From Tianweitania aestuarii (GTDB taxonomy: Bacteria; Pseudomonadota; Alphaproteobacteria; Rhizobiales; Rhizobiaceae): a stretch of DNA of 64,000 nucleotides. Every line of letters starts with the position of its first letter. Positions within the stretch are counted from its first letter, which is position 1. The position numbers and the translations under genes were made by a program. Shown here piece by piece: positions 55,119 to 63,825 of the stretch. The notes under the pieces were generated by a model. The model was not told the origin of the DNA, did no database searches, and saw only the letters and a program-made list of their open reading frames with translations. The DNA lies in the NCBI RefSeq assembly GCF_018457165.1, contig NZ_JAFMNX010000002.1, positions 310,001-374,000 on the forward strand, in the 5' to 3' direction.

Positions 55119-57062
55119 TCAACTCTGCCGCGCCCGACCCGAGGAAATCCCAAACCCGTCGATCAAAGCGTCCACAGCCTGGAACTCGCGAAACTGCGCC
55201 TGAATATCCAGGAGATGACGGAAATTCTCCTCGGTCGTATCACTTGCAAGTGCGAGCTCGGCCGCTTTCAGTTCCCTATGTAGAGTGGATGCGCTGCGGT
55301 GCAAGTATAGAAGCTGAAGGAAGGCGTCGCGAGTATCGGCGATATCGGCATCTTCGAGCACGGTCCAGATCCCGACGCGCCGCACGAGCAGGCTCGCTTT
55401 TTCCAGCGGCTCGCTCAAGCCCGAATTGGTGAGATAATCCGACAGCGCCTGGCGATCGCCGGCAGCATGGTGGGCAGCCGCATCGAGAATGCCGGCATGC
55501 AGATGCCGCAGAACGGGATGATCGAGCTCCAGCCGCTCGATGTCGTCGAAAAACGCGTCGATCAGGCCGGGATGATTGACCAGCGCCACCAGCATCGCGG
55601 CTTCGCGGATCGGCAGGGCGCCGCTGTTCTTGACCAGTGCCGAGCGCGTCAGGCTTTCCGAAACCGCCATCGGACCGCGCGATCCACCGCCAGGCCTCGT
55701 ATTGCCACCACCGCGATTGTCGCCGCCGCGCCCACTGCCGCCGCGATCATTGTTGTTGTAGCGGTTGTTGGGTCGCGTCGAGCCGAAAAAGGAATGAACG
55801 CGGTCGCGCATGTCCTGCTGATAATGGCGACGAACGCTTTCATCCTTGATGCGCCCGGTGATCTCGCGCAGCACCTGTTCAAGTGCTGCCCGCCGTTCGG
55901 GCGTTTCAAACACCTGTCCGCCGGTTTCGCGGCTCCAGATCAGATCCCCCAGCGGCCGCGCGTCACCCAGCACGCGGCGAAACGCTTCTGAGCCCTGCTC
56001 TCGCACCAGATCGTCGGGATCCTTGCCTTCGGGCAAAAGCACGAAGCGCGCCGTGCGCCCAGCGGCGACCGTCGGCAGGATCAGGTCGGCGGCACGCCAG
56101 GCCGCGCGCTGGCCCGCGCCATCGCCATCGAAACACAGCACCGGCTCGCCAGTGGCGCGCCAGATCAGTTCCATCTGGTTTTCGGTCAAAGCCGTGCCGA
56201 GCGGCGCCACCGCATTGGTGAACCCTGCCTGCGCCAGGGCGATCACGTCCATATAGCCTTCAACGAGGATCAGCGTGCCGTCCTTGCCCTGGCCTTTGCG
56301 GGCACGGGCAAAGTTGTAAACGACATTGCCCTTGTGAAAGAGCTCGGTATCCGGCGAGTTGAGGTATTTTGCCGACACTTCCGACGACATCGCGCGCCCG
56401 CCAAAGGCGATGATCCGCCCACGCGTATCCTCGATCGGAAACATCACCCGGTCGCGGAAGCGATCATAGGACACGGGAATATCTTCGCCGAACACAACAA
56501 GGCCGCAGGCTTCGATCTGGGTCTTGTCGACACCCTTCGCGGCCAGATGCTCCTTCAGGGCATTGCGCGAATCCGGCGCATATCCCAGGCGAAACTCCCG
56601 CTGCGTCACGGAAGTCAGGCCGCGATCGCGCAGATAAGCGCGCGCCTTGGCGCCTGCCGCATTCTGCAGCTGATCCTCGAAAAACGCCGTCGCCATTTCC
56701 ATGACGTCATGCAGCGAAGCGCGTTCCTTGTCGCGCTTTTCGGCCATCGGATCGCGCGCCGGCATCGGCACGCCCGCCATTTCGGCGACCCGCTCAACCG
56801 CTTCGGGAAAGGACAGCCCGTCCAACTCGCTCAGAAACCGGAAATGATCGCCGGACACGCCGCAACCAAAGCAATGGTAACGGCCCTTCTTGTCCTCGCA
56901 GTGGAAACTCGGGCTCTTTTCGCCATGAAACGGGCAGCACGCCCAGTAATCGCCCCGCGACGCATTGGTCTTGCGCCGATCCCACGACACGCGCGTCCCG
57001 ATCAGCGATGAAATCGGCACGCGGTCGCGGATCTCGTCGAGAAAGCTGTCGGAAAAGCGCAT
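55119..57062 (-). CDS. dnaG: DNA primase
   Basis: A 647-residue primase. The N-terminal zinc-binding domain has the CHC2 pattern with Cys43, His46, Cys64 and Cys67 (CCPFHGEKSPSFHCEDKKGRYHCFGC region). The TOPRIM catalytic core shows LILVEGYMDVIALAQAGF near residue 265 and VLCFDGDGAGQRAA near 310. A Gly/Arg/Asn-rich linker (DRGGSGRGGDNRGGG) at about 440-465 separates the core from the C-terminal helicase-interaction domain. It makes RNA primers at the replication fork. Upstream of rpoD as in many bacteria. ATG 57062 begins MRFSDSFLDEIRDRVPIS, the standard start. Confidence 0.97.
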   Translation of the reverse strand: MRFSDSFLDEIRDRVPISSLIGTRVSWDRRKTNASRGDYWACCPFHGEKSPSFHCEDKKGRYHCFGCGVSGDHFRFLSELDGLSFPEAVERVAEMAGVPMPARDPMAEKRDKERASLHDVMEMATAFFEDQLQNAAGAKARAYLRDRGLTSVTQREFRLGYAPDSRNALKEHLAAKGVDKTQIEACGLVVFGEDIPVSYDRFRDRVMFPIEDTRGRIIAFGGRAMSSEVSAKYLNSPDTELFHKGNVVYNFARARKGQGKDGTLILVEGYMDVIALAQAGFTNAVAPLGTALTENQMELIWRATGEPVLCFDGDGAGQRAAWRAADLILPTVAAGRTARFVLLPEGKDPDDLVREQGSEAFRRVLGDARPLGDLIWSRETGGQVFETPERRAALEQVLREITGRIKDESVRRHYQQDMRDRVHSFFGSTRPNNRYNNNDRGGSGRGGDNRGGGNTRPGGGSRGPMAVSESLTRSALVKNSGALPIREAAMLVALVNHPGLIDAFFDDIERLELDHPVLRHLHAGILDAAAHHAAGDRQALSDYLTNSGLSEPLEKASLLVRRVGIWTVLEDADIADTRDAFLQLLYLHRSASTLHRELKAAELALASDTTEENFRHLLDIQAQFREFQAVDALIDGFGISSGRARQS

Positions 57063-57296
57063 GGAAAACCTCTAAAGGCGGTAGATAGCCCCACCCGGCT
57101 GCGAATACCATCTTTGCACAACGCAGTGCCCGCTGTTCACAGGTTTTCAGAAACACCAGCGACACGCCTTGTCGCTTGGAGCGCCCTATACATTTACACT
57201 GGAAGCCATTATCCGGCTAAACCACAACGTGCCGAAATCAATGCGAAAAATGCTGAATCATCAGGGCGCACAGTGCCCGCACGCCGGATGGCGGCC

Positions 57297-58964
57297 ATGA
57301 CGGGATCGGTGTTCTTCCTGCATCTCGCGGGCGCCATCGCGCTGCTGCTTTGGGCGACCCGCATGGTGAAGACCGGTGTCGAGCGCGCTTATGGCGATGT
57401 GCTGCGCATCAAGCTGCGCTCCACCATGCGCAATCCGCTGGCGGCCGTTGCAACCGGCGCGGGACTGGCGATCGCGCTGCAAAGCTCGACGGCAGTGACC
57501 TTGCTGGTCGGGTCTTTCGCAGGTTCCGGCATCGTGTCGGGCATCGCCGGCCAGCTTGCCGTGCGCGGTGCCGAAATCGGCTCGGCTCTTGTTGTGCGCC
57601 TGCTGACTTTCGATCTGTCTTTGCTTGTGCCGATCTGCCTTGCCGCCGGCACCACCATGTTCATGGCGACCGAGAAGCGCGAATGGCGCCAGCTTGGCCG
57701 CATTCTGGTGGGCATCGCCCTGCTGCTTCTGTCGCTCGAGATGATCGGGCATGCTTCGGAACCGCTGCGTGAAAGCAAGCTGTTGCCGTTGATCATCGAT
57801 TATTTCTCGAGCGATCCGATCACGGCCTTCTTGTTGTCGGCATTTGTGACCTGGCTATTTCATTCGAGCATCGCGGCCGTGCTGCTTCTGGTGACGCTGG
57901 CGGCGCGCGGCGTGATCCCGCCCGAACTCGGCGTGGTGATGGTGCTCGGCGTCAATCTCGGCAGTTCGCTGATCGCGCCGCTTCTGACACGGACCTCGCC
58001 TGCCCCTGTGCGGGTTGTTCCGATCGGCAATCTCCTGATGCGCGGCTTTGGGTCCATTACCGTGCTGGCCTTGTTCCTGTCGTTCGAGCCCGACGTCACG
58101 CTTCTCGGTGCAACAAGCGCGGACCAGATCGTCAACGCCCACATCGCCTTCAACTGCCTGATGCTGATTGCCGGCATCCCGCTGGCAAGCCTGATTCTTG
58201 CGGCATCCGAGGGGATTGTGCGGATGTCCACCAAGGCGGAAGCCGAGCCGGAACTAAGCAATATCGAGCCGACCATCCTGCATGACGAGGCCTTGAAGAC
58301 GCCGCATCTGGCGCTCGGCAACGCAACGCGTGAGGCCATGCGCATCTGCGAGATCATCGAGGTCATGCTGGCGCGGATCTTCGAATTGTATGAAGCGGCC
58401 GATCCCAAAGGCATCGACGCCCTGTCGCGTCTCGATGACCTTGTTGATCGCCGTCACGCCCGCCTCAAGCTTTATCTTGCCCGTATCGATCCCGCCGAAA
58501 TGTCGGAAGACGATGCGCAGCGTTGCGCCGAACTGCTCGGCGCCTGCGTGAAACTCGAACAGGTCGGCGACATCATCGTGCGCAACATGCTGGTGCATGT
58601 TCGCAAGAAGCTGCAGCACAAGCTGGAATTTACCGGCGAAGGCTGGCGCGAGCTTGCGGCCTTCCATGCCTCGGTCGCGGCCAACGCACGGCTTGCCTTC
58701 AACGTGCTGGTGTCGCGCGACGCCACGACGGCGCGTCAGCTAGTGGCGGAAAAGGACCGGCTGCGCGATACGGAAAAGGAAACGGCGCGCCGCCACTTTG
58801 CACGGCTGCGCGAAGGCTCCGTGCGCAGTGTCGAGACGAGCACCATTCATCTCGACACGATCCGGGACCTGAAGCAGATCAACTCGCTTCTGGCTTCGAT
58901 CGCTTATCCGGTTCTGGAAGAACGTGGCCTGCTCAACAACTCGCGGCTTCGCGCCGCGAGCTGA
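57297..58964 (+). CDS. Na/Pi cotransporter family protein with PhoU-like C-terminus
   Basis: A 555-residue membrane protein. The first about 310 residues hold two inverted repeats of the Na/Pi cotransporter family, each with the QSSTA/HSS type motif (AIALQSSTAVTLLVGSFAGSG; WLFHSSIAAVLLLVTLAARG). The C-terminal about 230 residues are helical, resembling PhoU (REAMRICEIIEVMLARIFELYE). The start is uncertain: ATG at 57297 (MTGSVFFLHLAGA) or ATG at 57288; a further 58 in-frame codons upstream show no homology. It probably moves phosphate with Na+. Divergent from dnaG, convergent with the DUF2076 gene 12 bp downstream. Confidence 0.9.
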   Translation: MTGSVFFLHLAGAIALLLWATRMVKTGVERAYGDVLRIKLRSTMRNPLAAVATGAGLAIALQSSTAVTLLVGSFAGSGIVSGIAGQLAVRGAEIGSALVVRLLTFDLSLLVPICLAAGTTMFMATEKREWRQLGRILVGIALLLLSLEMIGHASEPLRESKLLPLIIDYFSSDPITAFLLSAFVTWLFHSSIAAVLLLVTLAARGVIPPELGVVMVLGVNLGSSLIAPLLTRTSPAPVRVVPIGNLLMRGFGSITVLALFLSFEPDVTLLGATSADQIVNAHIAFNCLMLIAGIPLASLILAASEGIVRMSTKAEAEPELSNIEPTILHDEALKTPHLALGNATREAMRICEIIEVMLARIFELYEAADPKGIDALSRLDDLVDRRHARLKLYLARIDPAEMSEDDAQRCAELLGACVKLEQVGDIIVRNMLVHVRKKLQHKLEFTGEGWRELAAFHASVAANARLAFNVLVSRDATTARQLVAEKDRLRDTEKETARRHFARLREGSVRSVETSTIHLDTIRDLKQINSLLASIAYPVLEERGLLNNSRLRAAS

Positions 58965-58976
58965 GCGAAGGACGGC

Positions 58977-59669
58977 TTAGATATCGTCGAAGCCGCCATC
59001 ATCGAAACCACCATCGTCGAAGCTTGCATCTTCCACCTGCGGCTCGTCATGAGCTTCCGCCGCCGCTGGTTCGGCGGCAGGCTCTGCAGCCGGCTCGGCA
59101 GCCTGCGCTTCGTCACCACCGAACATGCCGGCAATGGCGTTGCCGAGCAGCACGCCACCAGCCACGCCCATCGCGGTCTGCGCAGCACCGGCGAGAAAGC
59201 CGCCACCGCCCATGCCGCCCATGCCGCGGCCACCACCAAAGCCGCGCTGATCGGTTGCGGCACCGGGACCCGGATTGGCGCCCGGAGTGGCACCGGCACC
59301 CGAACCCCACTTGCTCGCACCCGCCGCTCCTGCGGCAGCACTGCCGACGCGCGGCACGGCACCGGCTGGGCGGCGCTGTTGTTCGCTGCGATCGCCGCCA
59401 CCGAACAAGCCGCCGAACAAACCACCACCGCTGCTTTGCGGCTGTGCCTGAGGCTGGCGTTCCAGTTCCTCGATGCGGCGCTGTGCGGCTTCCAGCGCCT
59501 GCTCCTGCACCACGATCGTTTGCGCCATGTAATAAGGCGCGCCGGGATGACGTGTGATTTCTTCCTGGATGAAGCGTTCGGCTTCCGCGTCGCGCTGCGG
59601 TGCCTGCCGCTCCACGGTTCCAAGCTTATCGAACAGGCTTTCGATCGCTTTCCGGTCGTTCGTGTCCAC
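58977..59669 (-). CDS. DUF2076 domain protein
   Basis: A 230-residue protein. The N-terminal half has the DUF2076 pattern: DRKAIESLFDKLGTVERQAPQRDAEAERFI and PYYMAQTIVVQEQALEAAQRRIEELE (coiled coil at about 45-75). The middle is very Gly-rich and contains a hydrophobic stretch (GGFLAGAAQTAMGVAGGVLLGNAIAGMF). The C-terminus is acidic with an Ala-Glu-Pro repeat (EPAAEPAAEPAAA) and ends with a tandem FDDGG repeat (DDGGFDDGGFDDI). Domain function is not known; relatives are described as periplasmic ligand-binding sensor-like proteins without clear proof. No signal peptide is visible. Confidence 0.85.
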   Translation of the reverse strand: MDTNDRKAIESLFDKLGTVERQAPQRDAEAERFIQEEITRHPGAPYYMAQTIVVQEQALEAAQRRIEELERQPQAQPQSSGGGLFGGLFGGGDRSEQQRRPAGAVPRVGSAAAGAAGASKWGSGAGATPGANPGPGAATDQRGFGGGRGMGGMGGGGFLAGAAQTAMGVAGGVLLGNAIAGMFGGDEAQAAEPAAEPAAEPAAAEAHDEPQVEDASFDDGGFDDGGFDDI

Positions 59670-59753
59670 GGTTAGGCTCCTTCAACTGCGTTGTTGAAGC
59701 GGAATATGGTGGTGGCCCATCCAGCCACCAAGACGCCGAAGCATGAGCATCAT

Positions 59754-60872
59754 CTACAATAATGTTACCGGCGGAACTGGAACGTTCCGCCGAGTGCGGC
59801 GACGGGGATAAGGCGGCAACACCGTTGCAACGGCGCGTGCGATCACCCGCACACTGCGGCGAAACAGGAGAAACGCGGTCAGAAGCCAGAGAAGCGCGGT
59901 GCCAAGCAGTTCAAGCAGACGAAACAGCGGCCTGAGCAACCGCGCGGCCACGCGCCCGGCATCCGACACGAGGCGCAGCACCGCGCGATATCCCGGACCG
60001 AAATGCTCGGAAATCGCTGCCAGCCGCCTCAGCCGTGCTGGTCGATCAACCAGCGCCAATGTTTCCAACGTGCCGCGTACACCCTGCCGGCGTCCGACGC
60101 GTCCGAGATCAGCGGCACTATCCTGCAAGCGAGACAGCACGGTTCGATCGAGACTTTGCGCAGCAGCCCGCCGGGCCGCCGTAATATCGAGCCGCCGCAA
60201 GGCCGTCGCCGCTTCCTCGATCTTGCCAATGCGAAGCGCGCCGCCCAGTTCGCGCATCATCACCCTCACAAAGCGCGGATGGAGAAGCCGTGCCTTGCGC
60301 GCGATCTTCAGCGTCGAAGCGCCGAGCTTGGCCGGCGTGGCCGCACCCACAGACACCACGCTCGCGCCGGTCAGCGCCAAACCGATGCTGGCGAGGCTCA
60401 TGATCAGAATATCGTGGTCGGGATAAGCGGCAGCCTGGACGACGAGGTCCTTCACGTCGCCGATGGCAGTAAGATCGAGCGCCAGCGCCGCCCCGAAGCC
60501 CGCCGGCGTCGTGGCCTCGCCATGAACGAAGCCCGCCCAGACATCGCCGCCGAACTCGGCAACGTCGAAGGCATTCGCATCCGTCACCGCCTGACGAAGA
60601 TCGTCCGGCACGGCCAGCGATCGCCCGTCGGCCAGAACAAGATAACTAGCCGCCAGCTCGCCATCCCCCTCGCCCAGCGCCTGTTTGGCATTGGCGAGGA
60701 TCTGCTCGGACGGCACGGCTTCAAGCTCGATCTGCGTTTGTTGCACAGGATCGAGCGCCACGCGCACCAGCCGCACGGCGGTCAGAGCGTGCGGCAGTGT
60801 TTCGAGCCCACTCGCCAGCGCCGCCACAAAGGCGAGCAGCGTGGCCAGCCTGCGAAGACTGCGCCGGATCAC
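59754..60872 (-). CDS. Unrecognised membrane-associated protein
   Basis: A 372-residue protein that I do not recognise. A basic N-terminus and a hydrophobic segment (LATLLAFVAALASGLE) look like a signal anchor. About 100 residues follow that may be periplasmic (SEQILANAKQALGEGDGELAASYLVLADG, small-repeat-like). Two further hydrophobic segments lie at about 155-180 and one near 325-345 (LGTALLWLLTAFLLFRR); the end is strongly basic and Arg-rich. Codon usage and GC look like neighbours. It is on the same strand as yqeY, whose stop is 33 bp away, and could be co-transcribed with it. Homologues would be expected within Hyphomicrobiales; function unknown. Confidence 0.7.
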   Translation of the reverse strand: MIRRSLRRLATLLAFVAALASGLETLPHALTAVRLVRVALDPVQQTQIELEAVPSEQILANAKQALGEGDGELAASYLVLADGRSLAVPDDLRQAVTDANAFDVAEFGGDVWAGFVHGEATTPAGFGAALALDLTAIGDVKDLVVQAAAYPDHDILIMSLASIGLALTGASVVSVGAATPAKLGASTLKIARKARLLHPRFVRVMMRELGGALRIGKIEEAATALRRLDITAARRAAAQSLDRTVLSRLQDSAADLGRVGRRQGVRGTLETLALVDRPARLRRLAAISEHFGPGYRAVLRLVSDAGRVAARLLRPLFRLLELLGTALLWLLTAFLLFRRSVRVIARAVATVLPPYPRRRTRRNVPVPPVTLL

Positions 60873-60905
60873 GCGCGGTTCACCGCAGCATGATGACCAA
60901 CCGCC

Positions 60906-61358
60906 CTACTGCAGCATCTCCTTGACGATGCCGCTGGCCTTACTGAAGTCCATCGCGCCGGGATAGCGCTCCTTCAACGCGTTCATGCACTTGCCCATGT
61001 CGCGCAGGCCGCTCGCATTGGTGTCTGCGATGACACCCTGGCAGGCCTGTCGCACCTCGGTTTCGCCGAGCTGCTTGGGCAGGTAATCGCGGATCACCTC
61101 GATTTCCTCGCGCTCCTGCTGCGCCAGTTCGATCCGGCCGCCTTCCTCGAAAGCCTTGGCGGATTCTTCGCGCTGACGCACCATCTTGCCGAGGATCGCC
61201 AGGATCTCGTCATCCCCCACGGGATCCTTGGCGTGGCCACGATTGGCGATATCGCGATCGTTGATGGCAGCCAGAATGAGCCGCAGCGTGGAAGTGCGGC
61301 GCTTGTCGCCACTCTTCATCGCGGTCTTGAGGCCGTTCGCGAATTGATCGCGCAGCAT
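60906..61358 (-). CDS. GatB/YqeY domain protein
   Basis: A 150-residue protein of the YqeY family: MLRDQFANGLKTAMKSGDKRRTSTLRLILAAI at the start, then DDEILAILGKMVRQREESAKAFEEGGR and EEIEVIRDYLPKQL, ending with GAMDFSKASGIVKEMLQ. The domain is the tRNA-binding tail of GatB; free-standing members are thought to bind tRNA and affect misacylated tRNA handling. The ATG at 61358 is preceded by GGAG nine bases upstream; an ATG five codons earlier (61373) is possible. Divergent from carA. Confidence 0.92.
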   Translation of the reverse strand: MLRDQFANGLKTAMKSGDKRRTSTLRLILAAINDRDIANRGHAKDPVGDDEILAILGKMVRQREESAKAFEEGGRIELAQQEREEIEVIRDYLPKQLGETEVRQACQGVIADTNASGLRDMGKCMNALKERYPGAMDFSKASGIVKEMLQ

Positions 61359-61653
61359 GATGGTCGTCTCCATTTGTTCAAGTCCATAGTGGCTTTGCGA
61401 AGCGGCAGGAAGGTCTTCCGAGGCCGGATGCAGGGGAAACCGCAATATGCCGCGCAAAAACACCGGCTTTCCTGTTGTTCGGCGAAGCCAAGGGGATTAT
61501 GTGGGGGAGGTTCCGGTCCATGAGCTTGCGCTCGGCCGACAACCGTCCCGCCATATGGCTTTTGCATCGCACCTTTTCAAGCGCGGCTCACAGCGTGCGC
61601 TCGAGAAGAGCCAAAGCCAAACCGAAGGCGCAGCGAGGCAGTGGAGAACGAAG
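61359..61653. other. yqeY-carA divergent promoter region
   Basis: This 295-bp gap holds the promoters for yqeY and carA. No clear pyrimidine- or arginine-responsive attenuator, PyrR site or riboswitch was identified. GGAGAACGAAG just before 61654 is the carA ribosome site. Confidence 0.5.
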
Positions 61654-62880
61654 ATGGATCAGGCAACCGAAACAACGGCAAACCAGGCAACCCAGCCCTG
61701 GGATGATGAAATCGCCACCGCCGTTCTGGTGCTGGCCGATGGCACGGTGATCGAAGGCAAGGGCCTCGGCGCAACCGGCGAAGCGGTCGCGGAAGTCTGC
61801 TTCAACACGGCGCTGACGGGCTACCAGGAAATTCTGACCGATCCGTCCTATGTCGGCCAGATCGTCACCTTCACCTTCCCCCATATCGGCAATATCGGCG
61901 CCAACAACGAAGACATCGAAGACCTGACGCCTGCTGCCCGCAACGGCGCGGTCGGCGCGATCTTCAAGGCCGACATCACCAATCCCTCGAACTACCGCGC
62001 CGCCAGCAATCTCGATGAATGGCTGAAGCGTCGCGGCGTCGTAGCGCTTTCGGGCATCGACACCCGCGCCCTCACAGCGCTTATCCGCGACAAAGGCGCG
62101 CCCAACGCCGTGATCGCGCATGATCCGAGCGGCAAGTTCGACATTCCCGCGCTGAAGGAAAAGGCGAAGGCCTGGTCCGGCCTTGTCGGCCTCGACCTCG
62201 CCAAGGACGTCTCCTCGGGCCAGAGCTCGGTGTGGAACGAAACGCCTTGGGCCTGGAACGAAGGCTTCGGCGAACAGACCGAGCCGACCATGCATGTGGT
62301 CGCCATCGATTACGGCGTGAAGCGCAACATCCTGCGCCTTCTGTCGGGTCTCGGCGCCAAGGTCACGGTTGTGCCGGCCACCACGGCTGCGGAAGACATC
62401 CTCGCCATGAAGCCGGACGGCATCTTCCTGTCCAACGGCCCCGGCGACCCGGAAGCAACCGGCGCCTATGCCGTGCCGGTGATCCAGGACCTGCTCAAGG
62501 CCGGTCTTCCGACCTTCGGCATCTGCCTCGGTCACCAGATGCTGGCGCTGGCGCTCGGCGGCAAGACCGCAAAGATGCATCAGGGCCACCATGGCGCGAA
62601 CCATCCGGTAAAGGATCACACCACCGGGAAGGTCGAGATCGTGTCGATGAACCACGGCTTTGCGGTGGACAGCCAGTCCCTGCCGGACACCGTCGAGGAA
62701 ACGCACATCTCGCTGTTCGACAATTCGAACTGCGGCATCGCGCTCAAGGGCAAGCCGGTCTTTTCCGTGCAGCATCACCCGGAAGCCTCCCCCGGCCCGC
62801 AAGACTCCCACTACCTGTTCCGCCGCTTCGTAAACCTGATCCACGAACGCCGCGGCGAACCAGCTCTCGCCGAACGCTAG
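61654..62880 (+). CDS. carA: Carbamoyl-phosphate synthase small subunit
   Basis: A 408-residue glutamine amidotransferase subunit that supplies ammonia to CarB for carbamoyl phosphate, feeding pyrimidine and arginine synthesis. The N-terminal CarA domain includes ATAVLVLADGTVIEGKGLGATG and FNTALTGYQEILTDPSYVGQIVTFTFPHIGN; the class I amidotransferase domain has the nucleophile Cys at about 291 (FGICLGHQMLALALGG) and HHPEASPGP. The ATG at 61654 follows GGAG; the in-frame upstream codons from 61447 show no homology. carB is not in the window. Followed by a strong terminator. Confidence 0.97.
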   Translation: MDQATETTANQATQPWDDEIATAVLVLADGTVIEGKGLGATGEAVAEVCFNTALTGYQEILTDPSYVGQIVTFTFPHIGNIGANNEDIEDLTPAARNGAVGAIFKADITNPSNYRAASNLDEWLKRRGVVALSGIDTRALTALIRDKGAPNAVIAHDPSGKFDIPALKEKAKAWSGLVGLDLAKDVSSGQSSVWNETPWAWNEGFGEQTEPTMHVVAIDYGVKRNILRLLSGLGAKVTVVPATTAAEDILAMKPDGIFLSNGPGDPEATGAYAVPVIQDLLKAGLPTFGICLGHQMLALALGGKTAKMHQGHHGANHPVKDHTTGKVEIVSMNHGFAVDSQSLPDTVEETHISLFDNSNCGIALKGKPVFSVQHHPEASPGPQDSHYLFRRFVNLIHERRGEPALAER

Positions 62881-62886
62881 AAACTT

Positions 62887-62916
62887 AAAAGGCCGGCTTC
62901 CAAGCCGGCCTTTTTT
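62887..62916. terminator. Bidirectional terminator between carA and the metallopeptidase gene
   Basis: AAAAGGCCGGC and GCCGGCCTTTT form an 11-bp perfect stem around a TTCCAA loop, with a T-run on the plus strand and A/T-rich flank on the minus strand. It serves convergent genes. Confidence 0.9.
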
Positions 62917-62940
62917 ATTCAGCGGCCCCAGGGCCTTCAA

Positions 62941-63825
62941 TCACACCGGATTGTTGAACGTATCGCAGTCGCTCAGGCGGCCGTTTTCGATGCCGCGCTG
63001 GAACCAGTTGCGGCGCTGGGCAGAGGTGCCGTGGTTGAAGCTGTCGGGCACGACATAGCCCTGTGTGCGCTTCTGCAGCGTGTCGTCGCCGATCTGGGTT
63101 GCCGCATTCAGGGCTTCGTCCACGTCGCCGGCATCCAGAAGGCCCTTCTGCTGTGTGTAATGGGCCCAAACGCCCGCGAAGCAATCGGCCTGAAGCTCGA
63201 CGCGTACCGACATGCGGTTGGCTTCTTCGGGGCTCATGGTCTGGCGCATCTGGTTGAAGCGCGGCAGGATGCCGGTCAGGTTCTGAACGTGGTGGCCGAC
63301 CTCATGCGCAATCACATAGGCCTGTGCGAAATCGCCCGATGCGCCGAACTTCTGGTCCAGTTCCTGGAAAAATGTCGTGTCGAGATAAACGCGCTCATCG
63401 TTCGGGCAGTAGAACGGACCTGAGGCCGACGACGCCGTGCCGCAGGCCGAACGCACCTGGTTGCTGAACAACACCATGCGCGGTTCCTTGTAGGTCTCGC
63501 CTTCCGCCTGAAAGATGCCGTTCCAGGTGTCTTCCGTTTCCGCCAGCACGGTTGAAACGAACTGGGTCATCTCGTCGGAACTGGTGGTATCTGCCGTGCG
63601 CGTCTGCGTTTGACCGCCGCCACCCATGCTGCCGCCGCCCGAAAGAAGCTCGAGTGGGTTGATGCCGAAGATCCAGGCACCGATCAGCAGAATGATGATG
63701 CCGCCGATCCCCAGTCCTCCGCCGGCACCGCGGATTGGGATGCGACCTCCGCCGCCGAAACCACCACCGCCGCCACCGCGACGATCCTCGACATTGGAGC
63801 TTTGACGGCGCCCTCTCCACTGCAT
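62941..63825 (-). CDS. ypfJ: Neutral zinc metallopeptidase, YpfJ/KPN_02809 family
   Basis: A 294-residue protein. A Gly-rich N-terminus is followed by a membrane segment at about 40-56 (GIGGIIILLIGAWIFGI) and another low-complexity Gly/Ser linker. The domain of the putative neutral zinc metallopeptidase family runs from about 85 to the end, with HEVGHH at residues 174-179 (HExxH metal site), two cysteines (SACGTA; FYCPND) and RVELQADCFAGVWAHY, which supplies the third ligand region. The ending FQRGIENGRLSDCDTFN is typical. Likely inner-membrane-anchored, with the domain in the periplasm. Substrates unknown. The 175 bp upstream to the window edge hold its promoter and nothing else recognised. 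Confidence 0.92.
   Translation of the reverse strand: MQWRGRRQSSNVEDRRGGGGGGFGGGGRIPIRGAGGGLGIGGIIILLIGAWIFGINPLELLSGGGSMGGGGQTQTRTADTTSSDEMTQFVSTVLAETEDTWNGIFQAEGETYKEPRMVLFSNQVRSACGTASSASGPFYCPNDERVYLDTTFFQELDQKFGASGDFAQAYVIAHEVGHHVQNLTGILPRFNQMRQTMSPEEANRMSVRVELQADCFAGVWAHYTQQKGLLDAGDVDEALNAATQIGDDTLQKRTQGYVVPDSFNHGTSAQRRNWFQRGIENGRLSDCDTFNNPV

Noticed and set aside
61359-61653. Pyrimidine attenuator or riboswitch before carA
   Set aside because: No terminator/antiterminator pair, leader peptide with a T-rich pause or PyrR-type loop could be made out.
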